From Gemmatimonadota bacterium (GTDB taxonomy: Bacteria; Gemmatimonadota; Gemmatimonadetes; Gemmatimonadales; GWC2-71-9): a stretch of 64,000 nt of DNA. Shown piece by piece: positions 25,131 through 33,372 of this stretch (positions within the stretch are counted from its first letter, which is position 1; each line of letters starts with the position of its first letter). The notes under the pieces were generated by a model. The model ran no database searches and was not told where the DNA came from. It was given only the letters and a program-made list of their open reading frames with translations. Location: positions 24,854-88,853 of the forward strand of contig QHUB01000014.1 in the NCBI GenBank assembly GCA_003221035.1, read 5' to 3'. Made by a program: the position numbers and the translations under genes.

Positions 25131-28055
25131 ATGGCTGAATTATCTGAGCGGCTGCAGACCGCACTCGGGACCGCGTACCGCGTCGAGCGAGAGCTCGGCG
25201 GCGGCGGCATGAGTCGCGTATTCGTCGCGGAAGAAACGCGGCTCGGCCGGCGCGTGGTGATCAAGGTGCTGCCGCCTGACCTCGCGCTGGAAATGCGCAT
25301 GGACCGGTTCAACCGGGAGATCCAGCTGTCGGCCTCGTTGCAGCATCCGCACATCGTGCCGCTGCTCGCGGCCGGTGGAGCGGACGATCTCCTGTACTAC
25401 ACGATGCCGTTCGTCGAGGGCGAGCCGCTGCGCGCGAAGCTGAGCCGCGATGGCGGGCTGCCGGTGCGCGACGCGGTCCGCATTCTGAAGGACGTCGCGG
25501 ACGCGCTCGCGTACGCGCACGCGCGCGGTGTAGTGCACCGCGACATCAAGCCGGACAATGTCCTGTTGTCCGGCCATCACGCCGTCGTCGCCGATTTCGG
25601 GGTGGCCAAGGCGGTCAGCCAGGCCAAGACCGAAAGCGGGCTGACGTCCGTCGGGGTGGCGCTCGGCACGCCGGCGTACATGGCGCCGGAGCAAGCCGCC
25701 GGCGATCCCAACATCGATGCCCGCGCCGACATCTACGCGTTCGGCGCGATGGCGTACGAGATGTTGACCGGGCGCTCGCCGTTCGCGGGACTCGCGCCGC
25801 ATCAGATGCTCGCGGCGCACATCACCGAGCCGGTCGTGCCGATCACCGACCGCCGTGCCACCGTGCCGGCGCCGCTCGCGAGCCTCGTCATGGCCTGCCT
25901 CGCGAAGAACCCGGCGGACCGTCCGCAGACAGCCGATGAGATTCTCGCGACGCTCGAAGCGATGGCGTCGCCCAGCGGGTCGGTCCCGATTACGTCGCCG
26001 GTCACGACGGTCCGGCACATGCTGCGCCGCCCGCGCAATCGCGTCGCGGCCGTCGCGGTGCTCGTCCTGGTTCTCATCACGGCAGGATGGCTTACGCTGC
26101 GCGCGCGCGGGGGCCTTGTGCTCGACCCGAATCGTGTGGCCATCGCGCCCTTCGACGTGCTTGGCGGAGGAGCGGACTTGCAGCTGTGGCGCGAAGGGCT
26201 GGTCGATGTGCTCTCGCGGAGTCTGGACGGCGCCGGCCCGCTGCGCACCGTTTCGCCTACCCTTATCGTGCGCCGCTGGGGCAGCCGACGCCCCGACATA
26301 CCTACCGCGCAGACCCTCGGGCGGGAGACCGGCGCCCGCACGGTCGTGTCCGGAATACTCATCGGCGCAGGTGATTCCGTCAGGATGCAGGCGTTCGTGC
26401 TCGACGTGCCTGGCGGGAACGTGCTCGCGGCGTTCGAGCTGCGCGAGAAAGCGGATCGGATCGACCGGCTCGCGGACTCGCTCACGGTCGCGGTGTTGCG
26501 TGAGCTCGGACGCACGCGGGCCATCGGACTCGTGCGCTCCGCGTCCCTCGGCTCGCATTCGCTGCCGGCGTTGAAGGCCTTTTTGCAAGGCGAGCAGTTT
26601 TTGCGGCGCTCCGAGTGGGATTCGGCGCTGGCCTATCATCAGCGCGCGATCGGGCTGGACTCGAGCTTCACCCTGGCCTGGAGCCACGCGGGCCAGGCGG
26701 CGGGCTGGACACACTCGGCGCAGGATTCGGTTTCGCGCACCTACAAGCTGCGCGCGGGCGCGCTCAATCACGGGCTCGCGCCGCGCGAGAGTCTCATCGT
26801 GGTGTCGGAGTCGCTCGCATCGGTCGTATACGCGGGCCCGCAGCAGATCGCCGGCGCCTGGTGGACCTACGGCAAGCGCCTCATCGCGACGCTCGACGAC
26901 GCGGTCCGCCGCTATCCGAACGATCCCGAGCTGTGGTACATGCTGGGGGACGCGCGCTTCCACGCCGGTGCACTCGCCCGGGTGTCGCCGCGAGCGAGCC
27001 TGGAGGCGTTCGACCGCGCCATCGCCCTGGATTCGGCGTTCACGCCGTCGTACGTGCACGCGGTGCCGCTGGGTCTCGAATACGGCAGCACCGAGACAGG
27101 GCGGCGATACGCGAAGGCATTCTTGGCCGCCGGCGCGATGGGGACGTACGCCCAGAGCACTAATCTCGTCTTACAATTGCTGGATCCGTCGACGCGCGGC
27201 GCGGCGATCACCTATCTGGCCGACAGCGCCGACAGCCACCTCTTCTCGACGGTGTGGCTCGCGATCGGCCGCTGGATGGACTCGTCGGAAACTGTCGTGC
27301 AACTGGTGCGCGCCCGTGGCGAGGCCGAGAAGAAATCGGGCAACAAGTCGAATCTCAGTGTGTTCGCGCTGCCAAGCTCGCTTGCCGCGCGCGGGCACAT
27401 CCACGAAGCGATGTCGCTGACGACATTCCCTTCCCTGCTGTCCCAGTACGCGATGACGGGAGCGATCCCGGCCGACAGCGGGGCACGGATCGCGCGCGCG
27501 TGGGTGACCACTGCAACCGACGGCTTGCTGTTCGCGATGCCGCTGCTGGCGAACGCGCGCGACACGGCCGCGATCGCCGGCGCACTACGGCGGACCGACT
27601 CGATCCGCGTCCATCCGCCGCGGAACCTGCCGCCCATTGCGAAGGATTTTTTCGGCTATGTGCTTGCGTCGCAGCGGGCCCACCTGGCCCTCGCGCGCGG
27701 TGATACCACAGCGGCGCTCCGCCTCTTCGAGGCGCGCCCGGACACTGCGGCGTTCGGCGGATCCAGTCTCGATGATCTCGTGTACGCGCAACTGCTCGTC
27801 TCGCGCAAGCGCTTCAACGAGGCCGCCGCGCTGCTCGAGCGGCCGACGGTTGGATTCAACCCCGCCCCTACACCCGTGGAGATCCTGCGCGCGCTCCAGC
27901 GCGGCCGCGTCTATGAGCAGCTCGGCAAGAAGGACCTCGCCGTCGATGGATACGGCTTTGTGGTCCGGGCGTGGCGCAACCCTGATCCCGCGCTCCAGCC
28001 GTATGTGGCGGAGGCACGCGCGGCGCTGGTACGGCTCGCGGCGGAAAAGCGCTAG
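25131..28055 (+). CDS. Ser/Thr protein kinase with TolB-like and TPR regions
   Basis: A 974-residue protein. The Hanks-type kinase domain (about 15-280) has the Gly-rich loop GGGGMSRV, ATP Lys45 (VVIKVLP), catalytic Asp138 (HRDIKPDN), DFG at 155-157 and the APE-type TPAYMAPEQ. A single membrane helix follows (about 304-324, AVLVLVLITAGWLTL). The extracytoplasmic part starts with a TolB-N-like fold (NRVAIAPFDVLGGG) and continues as helical TPR-like repeats, which would sense or scaffold partners. All kinase residues are present. The architecture is very common in Gemmatimonadota. Target proteins are unknown. Confidence 0.93.
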   Translation: MAELSERLQTALGTAYRVERELGGGGMSRVFVAEETRLGRRVVIKVLPPDLALEMRMDRFNREIQLSASLQHPHIVPLLAAGGADDLLYYTMPFVEGEPLRAKLSRDGGLPVRDAVRILKDVADALAYAHARGVVHRDIKPDNVLLSGHHAVVADFGVAKAVSQAKTESGLTSVGVALGTPAYMAPEQAAGDPNIDARADIYAFGAMAYEMLTGRSPFAGLAPHQMLAAHITEPVVPITDRRATVPAPLASLVMACLAKNPADRPQTADEILATLEAMASPSGSVPITSPVTTVRHMLRRPRNRVAAVAVLVLVLITAGWLTLRARGGLVLDPNRVAIAPFDVLGGGADLQLWREGLVDVLSRSLDGAGPLRTVSPTLIVRRWGSRRPDIPTAQTLGRETGARTVVSGILIGAGDSVRMQAFVLDVPGGNVLAAFELREKADRIDRLADSLTVAVLRELGRTRAIGLVRSASLGSHSLPALKAFLQGEQFLRRSEWDSALAYHQRAIGLDSSFTLAWSHAGQAAGWTHSAQDSVSRTYKLRAGALNHGLAPRESLIVVSESLASVVYAGPQQIAGAWWTYGKRLIATLDDAVRRYPNDPELWYMLGDARFHAGALARVSPRASLEAFDRAIALDSAFTPSYVHAVPLGLEYGSTETGRRYAKAFLAAGAMGTYAQSTNLVLQLLDPSTRGAAITYLADSADSHLFSTVWLAIGRWMDSSETVVQLVRARGEAEKKSGNKSNLSVFALPSSLAARGHIHEAMSLTTFPSLLSQYAMTGAIPADSGARIARAWVTTATDGLLFAMPLLANARDTAAIAGALRRTDSIRVHPPRNLPPIAKDFFGYVLASQRAHLALARGDTTAALRLFEARPDTAAFGGSSLDDLVYAQLLVSRKRFNEAAALLERPTVGFNPAPTPVEILRALQRGRVYEQLGKKDLAVDGYGFVVRAWRNPDPALQPYVAEARAALVRLAAEKR

Positions 28056-28071
28056 ATTTCGCGCCGGACAG

Positions 28072-28153
28072 GCGACCGTGGCGGAACTGGCAGACGCGCC
28101 AGCCTTAGGAGCTGGTGGGGCAACCCGTGGGGGTTCGAGTCCCTCCGGTCGCA
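28072..28153 (+). tRNA. tRNA-Leu (anticodon UAG)
   Basis: An 82-nt class II tRNA. Acceptor arms GCGACCG and CGGTCGC pair fully; the D arm is GGCGGAACTGGCAGACGCG; the anticodon stem CCAGC/GCTGG encloses loop CTTAGGA with anticodon TAG; a variable arm follows and the T arm has GGTTCGAGTCC. Discriminator A at 28153; CCA is not encoded. It lies 16 bases after the kinase stop. Confidence 0.97.
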
Positions 28154-28241
28154 TTCTGGGGACTTGGGATTAGGGACTGGGGGTCGGGCTCTGACGACTT
28201 AGAGCTCCCCAAACCCTAGGCCCCAGCCCCTAGACCCCGCA
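28154..28241. repeat. palindromic element between tRNA-Leu and tig
   Basis: The left arm is built of GGGACTTGGGATTAGGGACT-type units and the right arm of the complementary CCCTAGGCCCCAGCCCCTAG type. The pairing is imperfect. It starts directly after the tRNA discriminator base and probably terminates the tRNA transcript before tig. Confidence 0.6.
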
Positions 28242-28243
28242 GT

Positions 28244-28249
28244 TAGATT
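28244..28249 (+). promoter_or_regulatory. -10 hexamer of tig
   Basis: TAGATT, 9 nt before the tig ATG at 28259, with no ribosome-binding site between them. Confidence 0.45.
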
Positions 28250-28258
28250 TTCCACCAC

Positions 28259-29506
28259 ATGCCAGAGATTCTCGTCAAAAAAACGAAAGTCGAACCGGGA
28301 GAGGCCTCCCTTGAGGTCACGATCCCACCCGACAACGTGAAGGCCGCCGAAGCGCGCGCGACGAAGTTCTATCAGGAGCGCGCGCGCCTGCCGGGCTTCC
28401 GTCAGGGGAAAGTCCCGGCGGCCGTGGTGCGGAAGAAATTCGCCGACGGCATCCGGGAGGAAACGCTGCGCGAGCTCGTGCAGGAGAGCTGGCGCGTGGC
28501 GCAGAAGCAGGAAGAGCTGAAGCCTATCGCCGATCCGCACATTCACAACCTGAAATGGGAGGACGGTGCTCCCATCACGTTCGAGTTCCACGTCGAGCTC
28601 AAGCCCGAGCTGAAGCTCGAGCGACTCGGCAAGTTCAAGCTCACGCGCAAGGTTGCCGCGGTCACGGCGGCGCAGGTGGATGCGCAGCTCAACGCGATGC
28701 GCGAGCAGCGCGCGCCCTGGACCCCGATCGCGGGTGAGAAGCCGAAACCCAAGGACCTCGTCGATGTGACGATCGCCACGCGCGAAAACGGCGAAGTGAA
28801 GGATCCGCAGCCCTTCCAGTTCGTGCTCGGCGAAGGGCGCGCGATTCCCGACGTCGAAGAGCGAGTCATGAACCTGCTGCCGGGCGAATCGGTGGACGCC
28901 ACCGTTCGCTTCCCCGACGACTTTGCCGAGGAAGCGAAGCGCGGCCAGACGCGCGACATCCAGCTCACGCTCCGCGAAGTGAAGCGTCAGGAGCTGCCCG
29001 CCCTCGATGACTCATTCGCGCGCGAGATGGGCGACTTCGAATCGCTCGACGCGCTGCGCACGGCGATCACGACCGACCTCGGCAAGGAAGCCGAGCGGGA
29101 AGCGGACGCGCGCATGCGCGCCGAGCTGCTCGAGCAGATCGTGCAGGCCAACAATGTCGTGGCGCCGCGGCCGCTCGTCGAGCGCGTGCTGGGCATGTAC
29201 GCACAGGCGTACGAAGTCCCCGAAGAGCGCGGCGAGCAGTTCACGAAGGAATTCCGCACCGTCGCCGAGTCGCAGGTCCGGCGCGATCTGGTGATGGATT
29301 ACGTGGTCGAGTCTCAGAACCTGCGCGCCACCGAGGCGGACCTGGACCAGAAGATTCAGGAGCTCGCCGAACGGCGCGGCATGAAGCCGGCCGAGCTGTA
29401 CGCGTCGCTGGAAAAAGCCAAGCGGCTCCGCGATGTCGCGCGGAGCATCACCGAGGAGAAGGTGTTCACCTATCTCCTGTCGCAGTCCACCGTGGAGCAA
29501 GCGTGA
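28259..29506 (+). CDS. tig: trigger factor
   Basis: Ribosome-associated folding chaperone of 415 residues. The N-terminal ribosome-binding domain carries the signature region [16 protein letters not shown] (normally GFRxGKxP). The middle is the FKBP-like prolyl isomerase domain (about 150-235) and the C-terminal arms are helical. It heads the tig-clpP-clpX-engB cluster, a conserved order in bacteria, and its TGA overlaps the clpP GTG. Confidence 0.96.
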   Translation: MPEILVKKTKVEPGEASLEVTIPPDNVKAAEARATKFYQERARLPGFRQGKVPAAVVRKKFADGIREETLRELVQESWRVAQKQEELKPIADPHIHNLKWEDGAPITFEFHVELKPELKLERLGKFKLTRKVAAVTAAQVDAQLNAMREQRAPWTPIAGEKPKPKDLVDVTIATRENGEVKDPQPFQFVLGEGRAIPDVEERVMNLLPGESVDATVRFPDDFAEEAKRGQTRDIQLTLREVKRQELPALDDSFAREMGDFESLDALRTAITTDLGKEAEREADARMRAELLEQIVQANNVVAPRPLVERVLGMYAQAYEVPEERGEQFTKEFRTVAESQVRRDLVMDYVVESQNLRATEADLDQKIQELAERRGMKPAELYASLEKAKRLRDVARSITEEKVFTYLLSQSTVEQA

Positions 29507-30135
29507 CGACGAGCGAAAGCCATATCTATCCGCCCTACATCATCGAACGCTCGAGCCGGGGCGAGCGCACCTACGACATCTTCAGCCGCCTGCTGATGGA
29601 CCGCATCGTGTTCCTCGGCACCTCCATCAACGACGACGTCGCGAACATCATCATCGCCCAGCTCTTGTTCCTGGATGCCGACAATCCCGAGCGCGACATC
29701 TACCTCTACATCAACTCACCGGGCGGCATCGTGTCGTCCGGAATGGCGATCTACGACACCGTGCAGTTCCTGCGCGCGCCGGTGAACACGATCTGCATGG
29801 GGATGGCCGCCTCGATGGGCTCGTTTCTTCTGGCCGCCGGCCGCAAAGGGAAGCGCTCCGCCCTGCCGCACGCCAGGATCATGATGCACCAGCCCTCGGG
29901 CGGCACCCAGGGCACCGCGGCGGACATCGAGATCCAGGCCAAGGAGATCCTGTTCCTGCGCCGCAAGCTCAACGAGCTGTACGCCAAGCACACCGGCAAG
30001 ACGGTCGAGCAGATCGAGAAGGACATGGACCGGGATCGCTTCATGTCGGCCGAAGAGTCGAAGGAGTACGGGCTAGTGGATCACGTCATTTCGAACTACG
30101 AGGAAATCAAGGAAGACGGGAAGGCCAAGAAGTGA
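29503..30135 (+). CDS. clpP: ATP-dependent Clp protease proteolytic subunit
   Basis: A 210-residue peptidase with the catalytic triad Ser104 (GMAASMGS), His129 (RIMMHQP) and Asp178 (DRDRF). The GTG start overlaps the tig stop (GTGA). It assembles as two heptameric rings with ClpX, encoded next, to degrade tagged proteins. The N-terminal propeptide-like stretch ends near IYPPYIIER. Confidence 0.98.
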   Translation: MTTSESHIYPPYIIERSSRGERTYDIFSRLLMDRIVFLGTSINDDVANIIIAQLLFLDADNPERDIYLYINSPGGIVSSGMAIYDTVQFLRAPVNTICMGMAASMGSFLLAAGRKGKRSALPHARIMMHQPSGGTQGTAADIEIQAKEILFLRRKLNELYAKHTGKTVEQIEKDMDRDRFMSAEESKEYGLVDHVISNYEEIKEDGKAKK

Positions 30136-30178
30136 CGCACTTGCGCCGCTAGGCACGCGTTCCCATACTAGGAAGACG

Positions 30179-31429
30179 ATGTCGCACGATAAACACCTCC
30201 GCTGCTCATTTTGCGGCAAATCCAAGGATTCGGTCCGGAAGTTCATCTCCGGCCCGTCGGTCTACATTTGCAATGAGTGCATCGCGCTTTGCAATGAGAT
30301 CCTGGCCGAGGATGAAGAGCGCGAAGTCGCCGAAGCGATCACGCAGGTCCCCATCCCGTCGGAAATCAAGGACGTGCTGGACCAGTACGTGATCGGGCAG
30401 GACCGCGCCAAGAAGACCCTCGCGGTCGCCGTGTACAACCACTACAAGCGCATCAATTCGCACTCGGGCCGGGACAACGAGGTGGAGCTCGACAAGAGCA
30501 ACATCCTCCTGATCGGTCCTACAGGTGTCGGCAAAACGCTCCTGGCGCAGACGCTCGCCCGCATTCTGGACGTGCCGTTCACGATTGCCGACGCGACCAC
30601 CCTCACCGAAGCCGGCTATGTCGGTGAAGACGTAGAAAACATTCTCGTGCGCCTGCTGCAGGCTGCCGACTTCAACGTATCCGAGGCCGAGCGGGGCATC
30701 GTCTATATCGACGAGATCGACAAGATCGCGCGCAAGTCTGAAAACCCCAGCATCACGCGCGACGTCTCGGGCGAAGGCGTACAGCAGGCGCTGCTCAAAA
30801 TCCTGGAGGGCACGGTTGCCAGCGTGCCCCCTCAGGGTGGCCGCAAGCATCCGCAGCAGGAGTACATCCAGGTCAACACCAAGGACATCCTCTTCATCTG
30901 CGGCGGCGCGTTCGACGGGCTCGAGAAGATCATCGAGTCGCGGACCGGGCGGCGGCAGATCGGCTTCACCAAAGAAGAGGTGGCCGAGGGCGTCGCGGCC
31001 AAGGTCAAGAAGAATCCGTTTGGGGACGTGGAGCCGGACGACCTGCTCCGCTACGGGCTCATTCCCGAGCTCGTGGGCCGCCTGCCGGTCACCGTCCCGC
31101 TCGATGCCCTCGACGAAGACGCGCTCGTGAAGATTCTCACCGAGCCCAAGAACGCGCTCGCCAAGCAGTACCAGAAGCTGTTCGACCTCGAGGACGTGCG
31201 GTTGACGCTCGAGAAGGAAGCGCTGCGCGCAATCGCGCAGAAGGCGATGAAGCGCGGCACGGGCGCGAGAGGGCTGCGCGCCATTCTCGAAGAGATGATG
31301 ACCGAGATCATGTTCGAGCTGCCCAGCCGCGATGACGTTCGCGAGGTCGCGATCACGGCGGAATGCGTCACATCCGGCCGCGCCCCACTGCTCGTGACCG
31401 AGCGCCCACGGCAGAAGAAAGAAGCCTGA
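30179..31429 (+). CDS. clpX: ATP-dependent Clp protease ATPase subunit ClpX
   Basis: An AAA+ unfoldase of 416 residues. The N-terminal zinc-binding domain has CSFCGK and CNECIALC; Walker A is GPTGVGKT, Walker [11 protein letters not shown], and the pore-loop and sensor regions include [15 protein letters not shown]. It recognises substrates and feeds ClpP. An AGGAAG site precedes the ATG. The stop overlaps a CTG that is the probable start of engB. Confidence 0.98.
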   Translation: MSHDKHLRCSFCGKSKDSVRKFISGPSVYICNECIALCNEILAEDEEREVAEAITQVPIPSEIKDVLDQYVIGQDRAKKTLAVAVYNHYKRINSHSGRDNEVELDKSNILLIGPTGVGKTLLAQTLARILDVPFTIADATTLTEAGYVGEDVENILVRLLQAADFNVSEAERGIVYIDEIDKIARKSENPSITRDVSGEGVQQALLKILEGTVASVPPQGGRKHPQQEYIQVNTKDILFICGGAFDGLEKIIESRTGRRQIGFTKEEVAEGVAAKVKKNPFGDVEPDDLLRYGLIPELVGRLPVTVPLDALDEDALVKILTEPKNALAKQYQKLFDLEDVRLTLEKEALRAIAQKAMKRGTGARGLRAILEEMMTEIMFELPSRDDVREVAITAECVTSGRAPLLVTERPRQKKEA

Positions 31430-32046
31430 CCGACCCGAAGTTCATCGGCTCCTTCCCTCGAGCCGACACGCAGCTCGATCCCCCGCTCCCCGAAGTCGCA
31501 TTCCTCGGCCGATCGAACGTCGGCAAATCGTCGCTACTCAATGCCCTTGTGGGTCGGAAGATCGCGAAGACCTCCGGAACGCCGGGCAAGACTCGGGCGC
31601 TGAACGTGTTCCTCATCGAAATCGGGAGAAGGGAGAAGGGAGATGTACATCTCCCTCCTCCCATCTCCCTGTACTTCTTGGACCTCCCCGGCTATGGCTA
31701 TGCGCGAATCGGCAAAACCGAACGCACCGCGTTTCGCGGGCTGCTCAAGCATGCGCTCCGCCGCGAGCGCCTCCGCGGCGTCGTGTGGCTCCTCGATATC
31801 CGCCACCCACCCTCGGTTGACGATCGAGCCATGCAAGAGGTCATGGTTGATGCGGAGATCAATGTCCTCGCCGCATTGACCAAGAGCGATAAGCTTTCCC
31901 GGGGCCAGCGGGAGACCCGCGAGCGGGAGCTTGTCGCGGAGCTGGAGCTGCCGGAAGACCAACTGATCGTGACGAGCGCGAAGACGGGGGAAGGGATTGT
32001 GGACTTGCGGGAAGCTATTGCCGGGTTAGTCGGAGCGGCCGAATGA
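31426..32046 (+). CDS. engB: ribosome biogenesis GTPase EngB (YihA/YsxC), probable CTG start
   Basis: GTP-binding protein of about 206 residues needed for 50S assembly. G1 is [10 protein letters not shown]3 DLPGYGYA, G4 TKSD and G5 TSAK. The family's N-terminus is only a few residues ahead of the F-x-GS-FPR motif, and no ATG, GTG or TTG lies there; a CTG overlapping the clpX stop (CTGA) gives [12 protein letters not shown], so a CTG start is preferred. The alternative is ATG 31363, inside clpX by 67 bases. Residues about 66-81 ([16 protein letters not shown]) are an insertion before G3, encoded by a 46-bp palindrome. Confidence 0.9.
   Translation: MTDPKFIGSFPRADTQLDPPLPEVAFLGRSNVGKSSLLNALVGRKIAKTSGTPGKTRALNVFLIEIGRREKGDVHLPPPISLYFLDLPGYGYARIGKTERTAFRGLLKHALRRERLRGVVWLLDIRHPPSVDDRAMQEVMVDAEINVLAALTKSDKLSRGQRETRERELVAELELPEDQLIVTSAKTGEGIVDLREAIAGLVGAAE
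31624..31669. repeat. 46-bp palindrome inserted in the engB frame
   Basis: Two 23-base arms meet at a central TGTACA with no loop; 21 of 23 positions are complementary. The left arm is GGGAGAA-type tandem units and the right arm the complement. It lies exactly at the turn between two beta strands before the G3 motif of EngB, where homologues have a short hairpin turn, and keeps the frame open. Confidence 0.85.
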
Positions 32047-32669
32047 GATGGAGGTCGGCACGTCTGCACGTCGGCACGATACTGCTGTGTCTTGCCGTCG
32101 CGCCGATGTGCAGACTTGAAGCGCAGGATACCGTCCCGAAGAGTTACGGCACATTACGCCGCGACGACATCACCGTGCAGTTCAGCAATGAGACCGTCGA
32201 GATCCAGGTGCTCCCGCTCGAGGAGCAGGTGATCCGGCTGCTCGCGCCCGATACCTATCGTTCGCTCAGCCAGCTGATGTACAGCCGCGCCGCGGACATC
32301 GCCGACGCCGCGCGGCGCGGCGGGACGGAACACCCGACCCTCGTCATGGTCACGTTCCTCGGGGTGGTGCCCCAGGCGCGCTTCAATCCCGACGAGCTGA
32401 ACATCACGAGCCGGGGCCGCTTATTCCGGCCCATCGGGATCGTGCCTCTGTCACCGACGTGGAGCTCGTTTCAACTGGATGCCCGCCAGCAGGCGGCGGC
32501 GATCTACCTGTTCGAGCCGGGGATCAGCGTGCGTGAGCAGCTGACCGTCACGTATGATGGACTGTCCAGTGACGCGTGGAGCCGCTCGCTGCGATTGCTC
32601 GACCAGGAACGCGCCCGCGTCAGGGCGCGCGCGCCGCCGGAAGTGAAACACGATTCTGGAGTCCCGTAG
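32043..32669 (+). CDS. hypothetical secreted protein
   Basis: No family recognised. The 208-residue protein has a signal peptide (about residues 1-27, LHVGTILLCLAVAPMCRLEAQ) and a mature part starting DTVPKSYGTLRRDDITVQFSNETVEIQVLPLEEQVIRLL. The ATG overlaps the engB stop, so the two are coupled. Two arms of an inverted repeat (32060-32079 and 32098-32117) lie inside the signal-peptide coding region. The end overlaps the convergent ApbE-like gene by 50 bases. Confidence 0.78.
   Translation: MRWRSARLHVGTILLCLAVAPMCRLEAQDTVPKSYGTLRRDDITVQFSNETVEIQVLPLEEQVIRLLAPDTYRSLSQLMYSRAADIADAARRGGTEHPTLVMVTFLGVVPQARFNPDELNITSRGRLFRPIGIVPLSPTWSSFQLDARQQAAAIYLFEPGISVREQLTVTYDGLSSDAWSRSLRLLDQERARVRARAPPEVKHDSGVP
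32060..32117. repeat. inverted repeat within a signal-peptide coding region
   Basis: Arms 32060-32079 (ACGTCTGCACGTCGGCACGA) and 32098-32117 are complementary at 17 of 20 positions, with an 18-base loop. The arms contain tandem CACGTCGG-like units. Both lie in the frame of the downstream secreted protein. Confidence 0.65.
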
Positions 32670-33372
32670 CCCACCGCACTCCCGTCGAATCCGCGCAGAG
32701 CGCGTGCATACCCTGTTGTGCGATCGGCAGCGCGCGATCGCATCCTAACGCGAGAAACGCCGCCGCCCAGGCATGGGCCGTCAGGCCGTCGTCCGCCAGG
32801 ACCGTGACGGAGCGCGCGGCGCCATGCGGCGCGTTACGCTGCGACTGCGTCCGCACCGAGCCCCCCTGCAGATCGACCACGGCCAGCGTGCGCAATGTGT
32901 TGTCGGGATCGGGAACGCCGACGGCGCGGTGTGTGCCGCGGCCCGGAGGACCGAACCACGAGTACTGGCCTCCCAGATCGAGGAGCACGCTGTCGACGTC
33001 GCGGCCGAGGCCGAGCATCGCGCGATCGAGTGCGTATCCGGACGCGAGGCTGTCTGCGCGCAAGGTGATGCCGGTGCGGCGGCGGATCTCGGACCGCATC
33101 GAATCGATCGCGCGAATCGCCGCATGGCGCTGCATCAGCGAATCGACGCGATCGACAGAGTCGTACGCCGCTTCGAGCGCGTGCGCCACGCGTATGCTGT
33201 CCGGTCCCCACCCGGCGGCGGACATCATCGTGCCGAGCGCCGGCCAAACACGCGCGACGGCAGGCGGCGCGTCAGTGCGGCAAGTCCGGACCGCACCGGC
33301 CGCGCTCCCCGAAAGGGTCACGCAGAGGAAAAGATTGATTCTCAAGATGGAGAGGTGAATATAGATGGCCAT
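32620..33372 (-). CDS. degenerate ApbE-like protein
   Basis: A 250-residue protein with a signal peptide (INLFLCVTLSGSAAGAV) that follows the layout of FAD:protein FMN transferases: LGTMMSAAGWG near the start, LLDLGGQYSWFG in the middle, and DGLTAHAWAAAFLALG near the end. In active ApbE the last motif is DGLTADALATA, where Asp and Thr bind metal; here they are His and Ala. It may therefore be a non-catalytic relative. The 5' end overlaps the divergent histidine kinase by 8 bases. The family assignment rests on motif order, so it is moderately sure. Confidence 0.7.
   Translation of the reverse strand: MAIYIHLSILRINLFLCVTLSGSAAGAVRTCRTDAPPAVARVWPALGTMMSAAGWGPDSIRVAHALEAAYDSVDRVDSLMQRHAAIRAIDSMRSEIRRRTGITLRADSLASGYALDRAMLGLGRDVDSVLLDLGGQYSWFGPPGRGTHRAVGVPDPDNTLRTLAVVDLQGGSVRTQSQRNAPHGAARSVTVLADDGLTAHAWAAAFLALGCDRALPIAQQGMHALCADSTGVRWATGLQNRVSLPAARAP

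Noticed and set aside
27637..28173. Frame running through the tRNA-Leu gene
   Set aside because: The translation (VAELADAPALGAGGATRGGSSPSGR-like) is the typical read-through of a tRNA gene.
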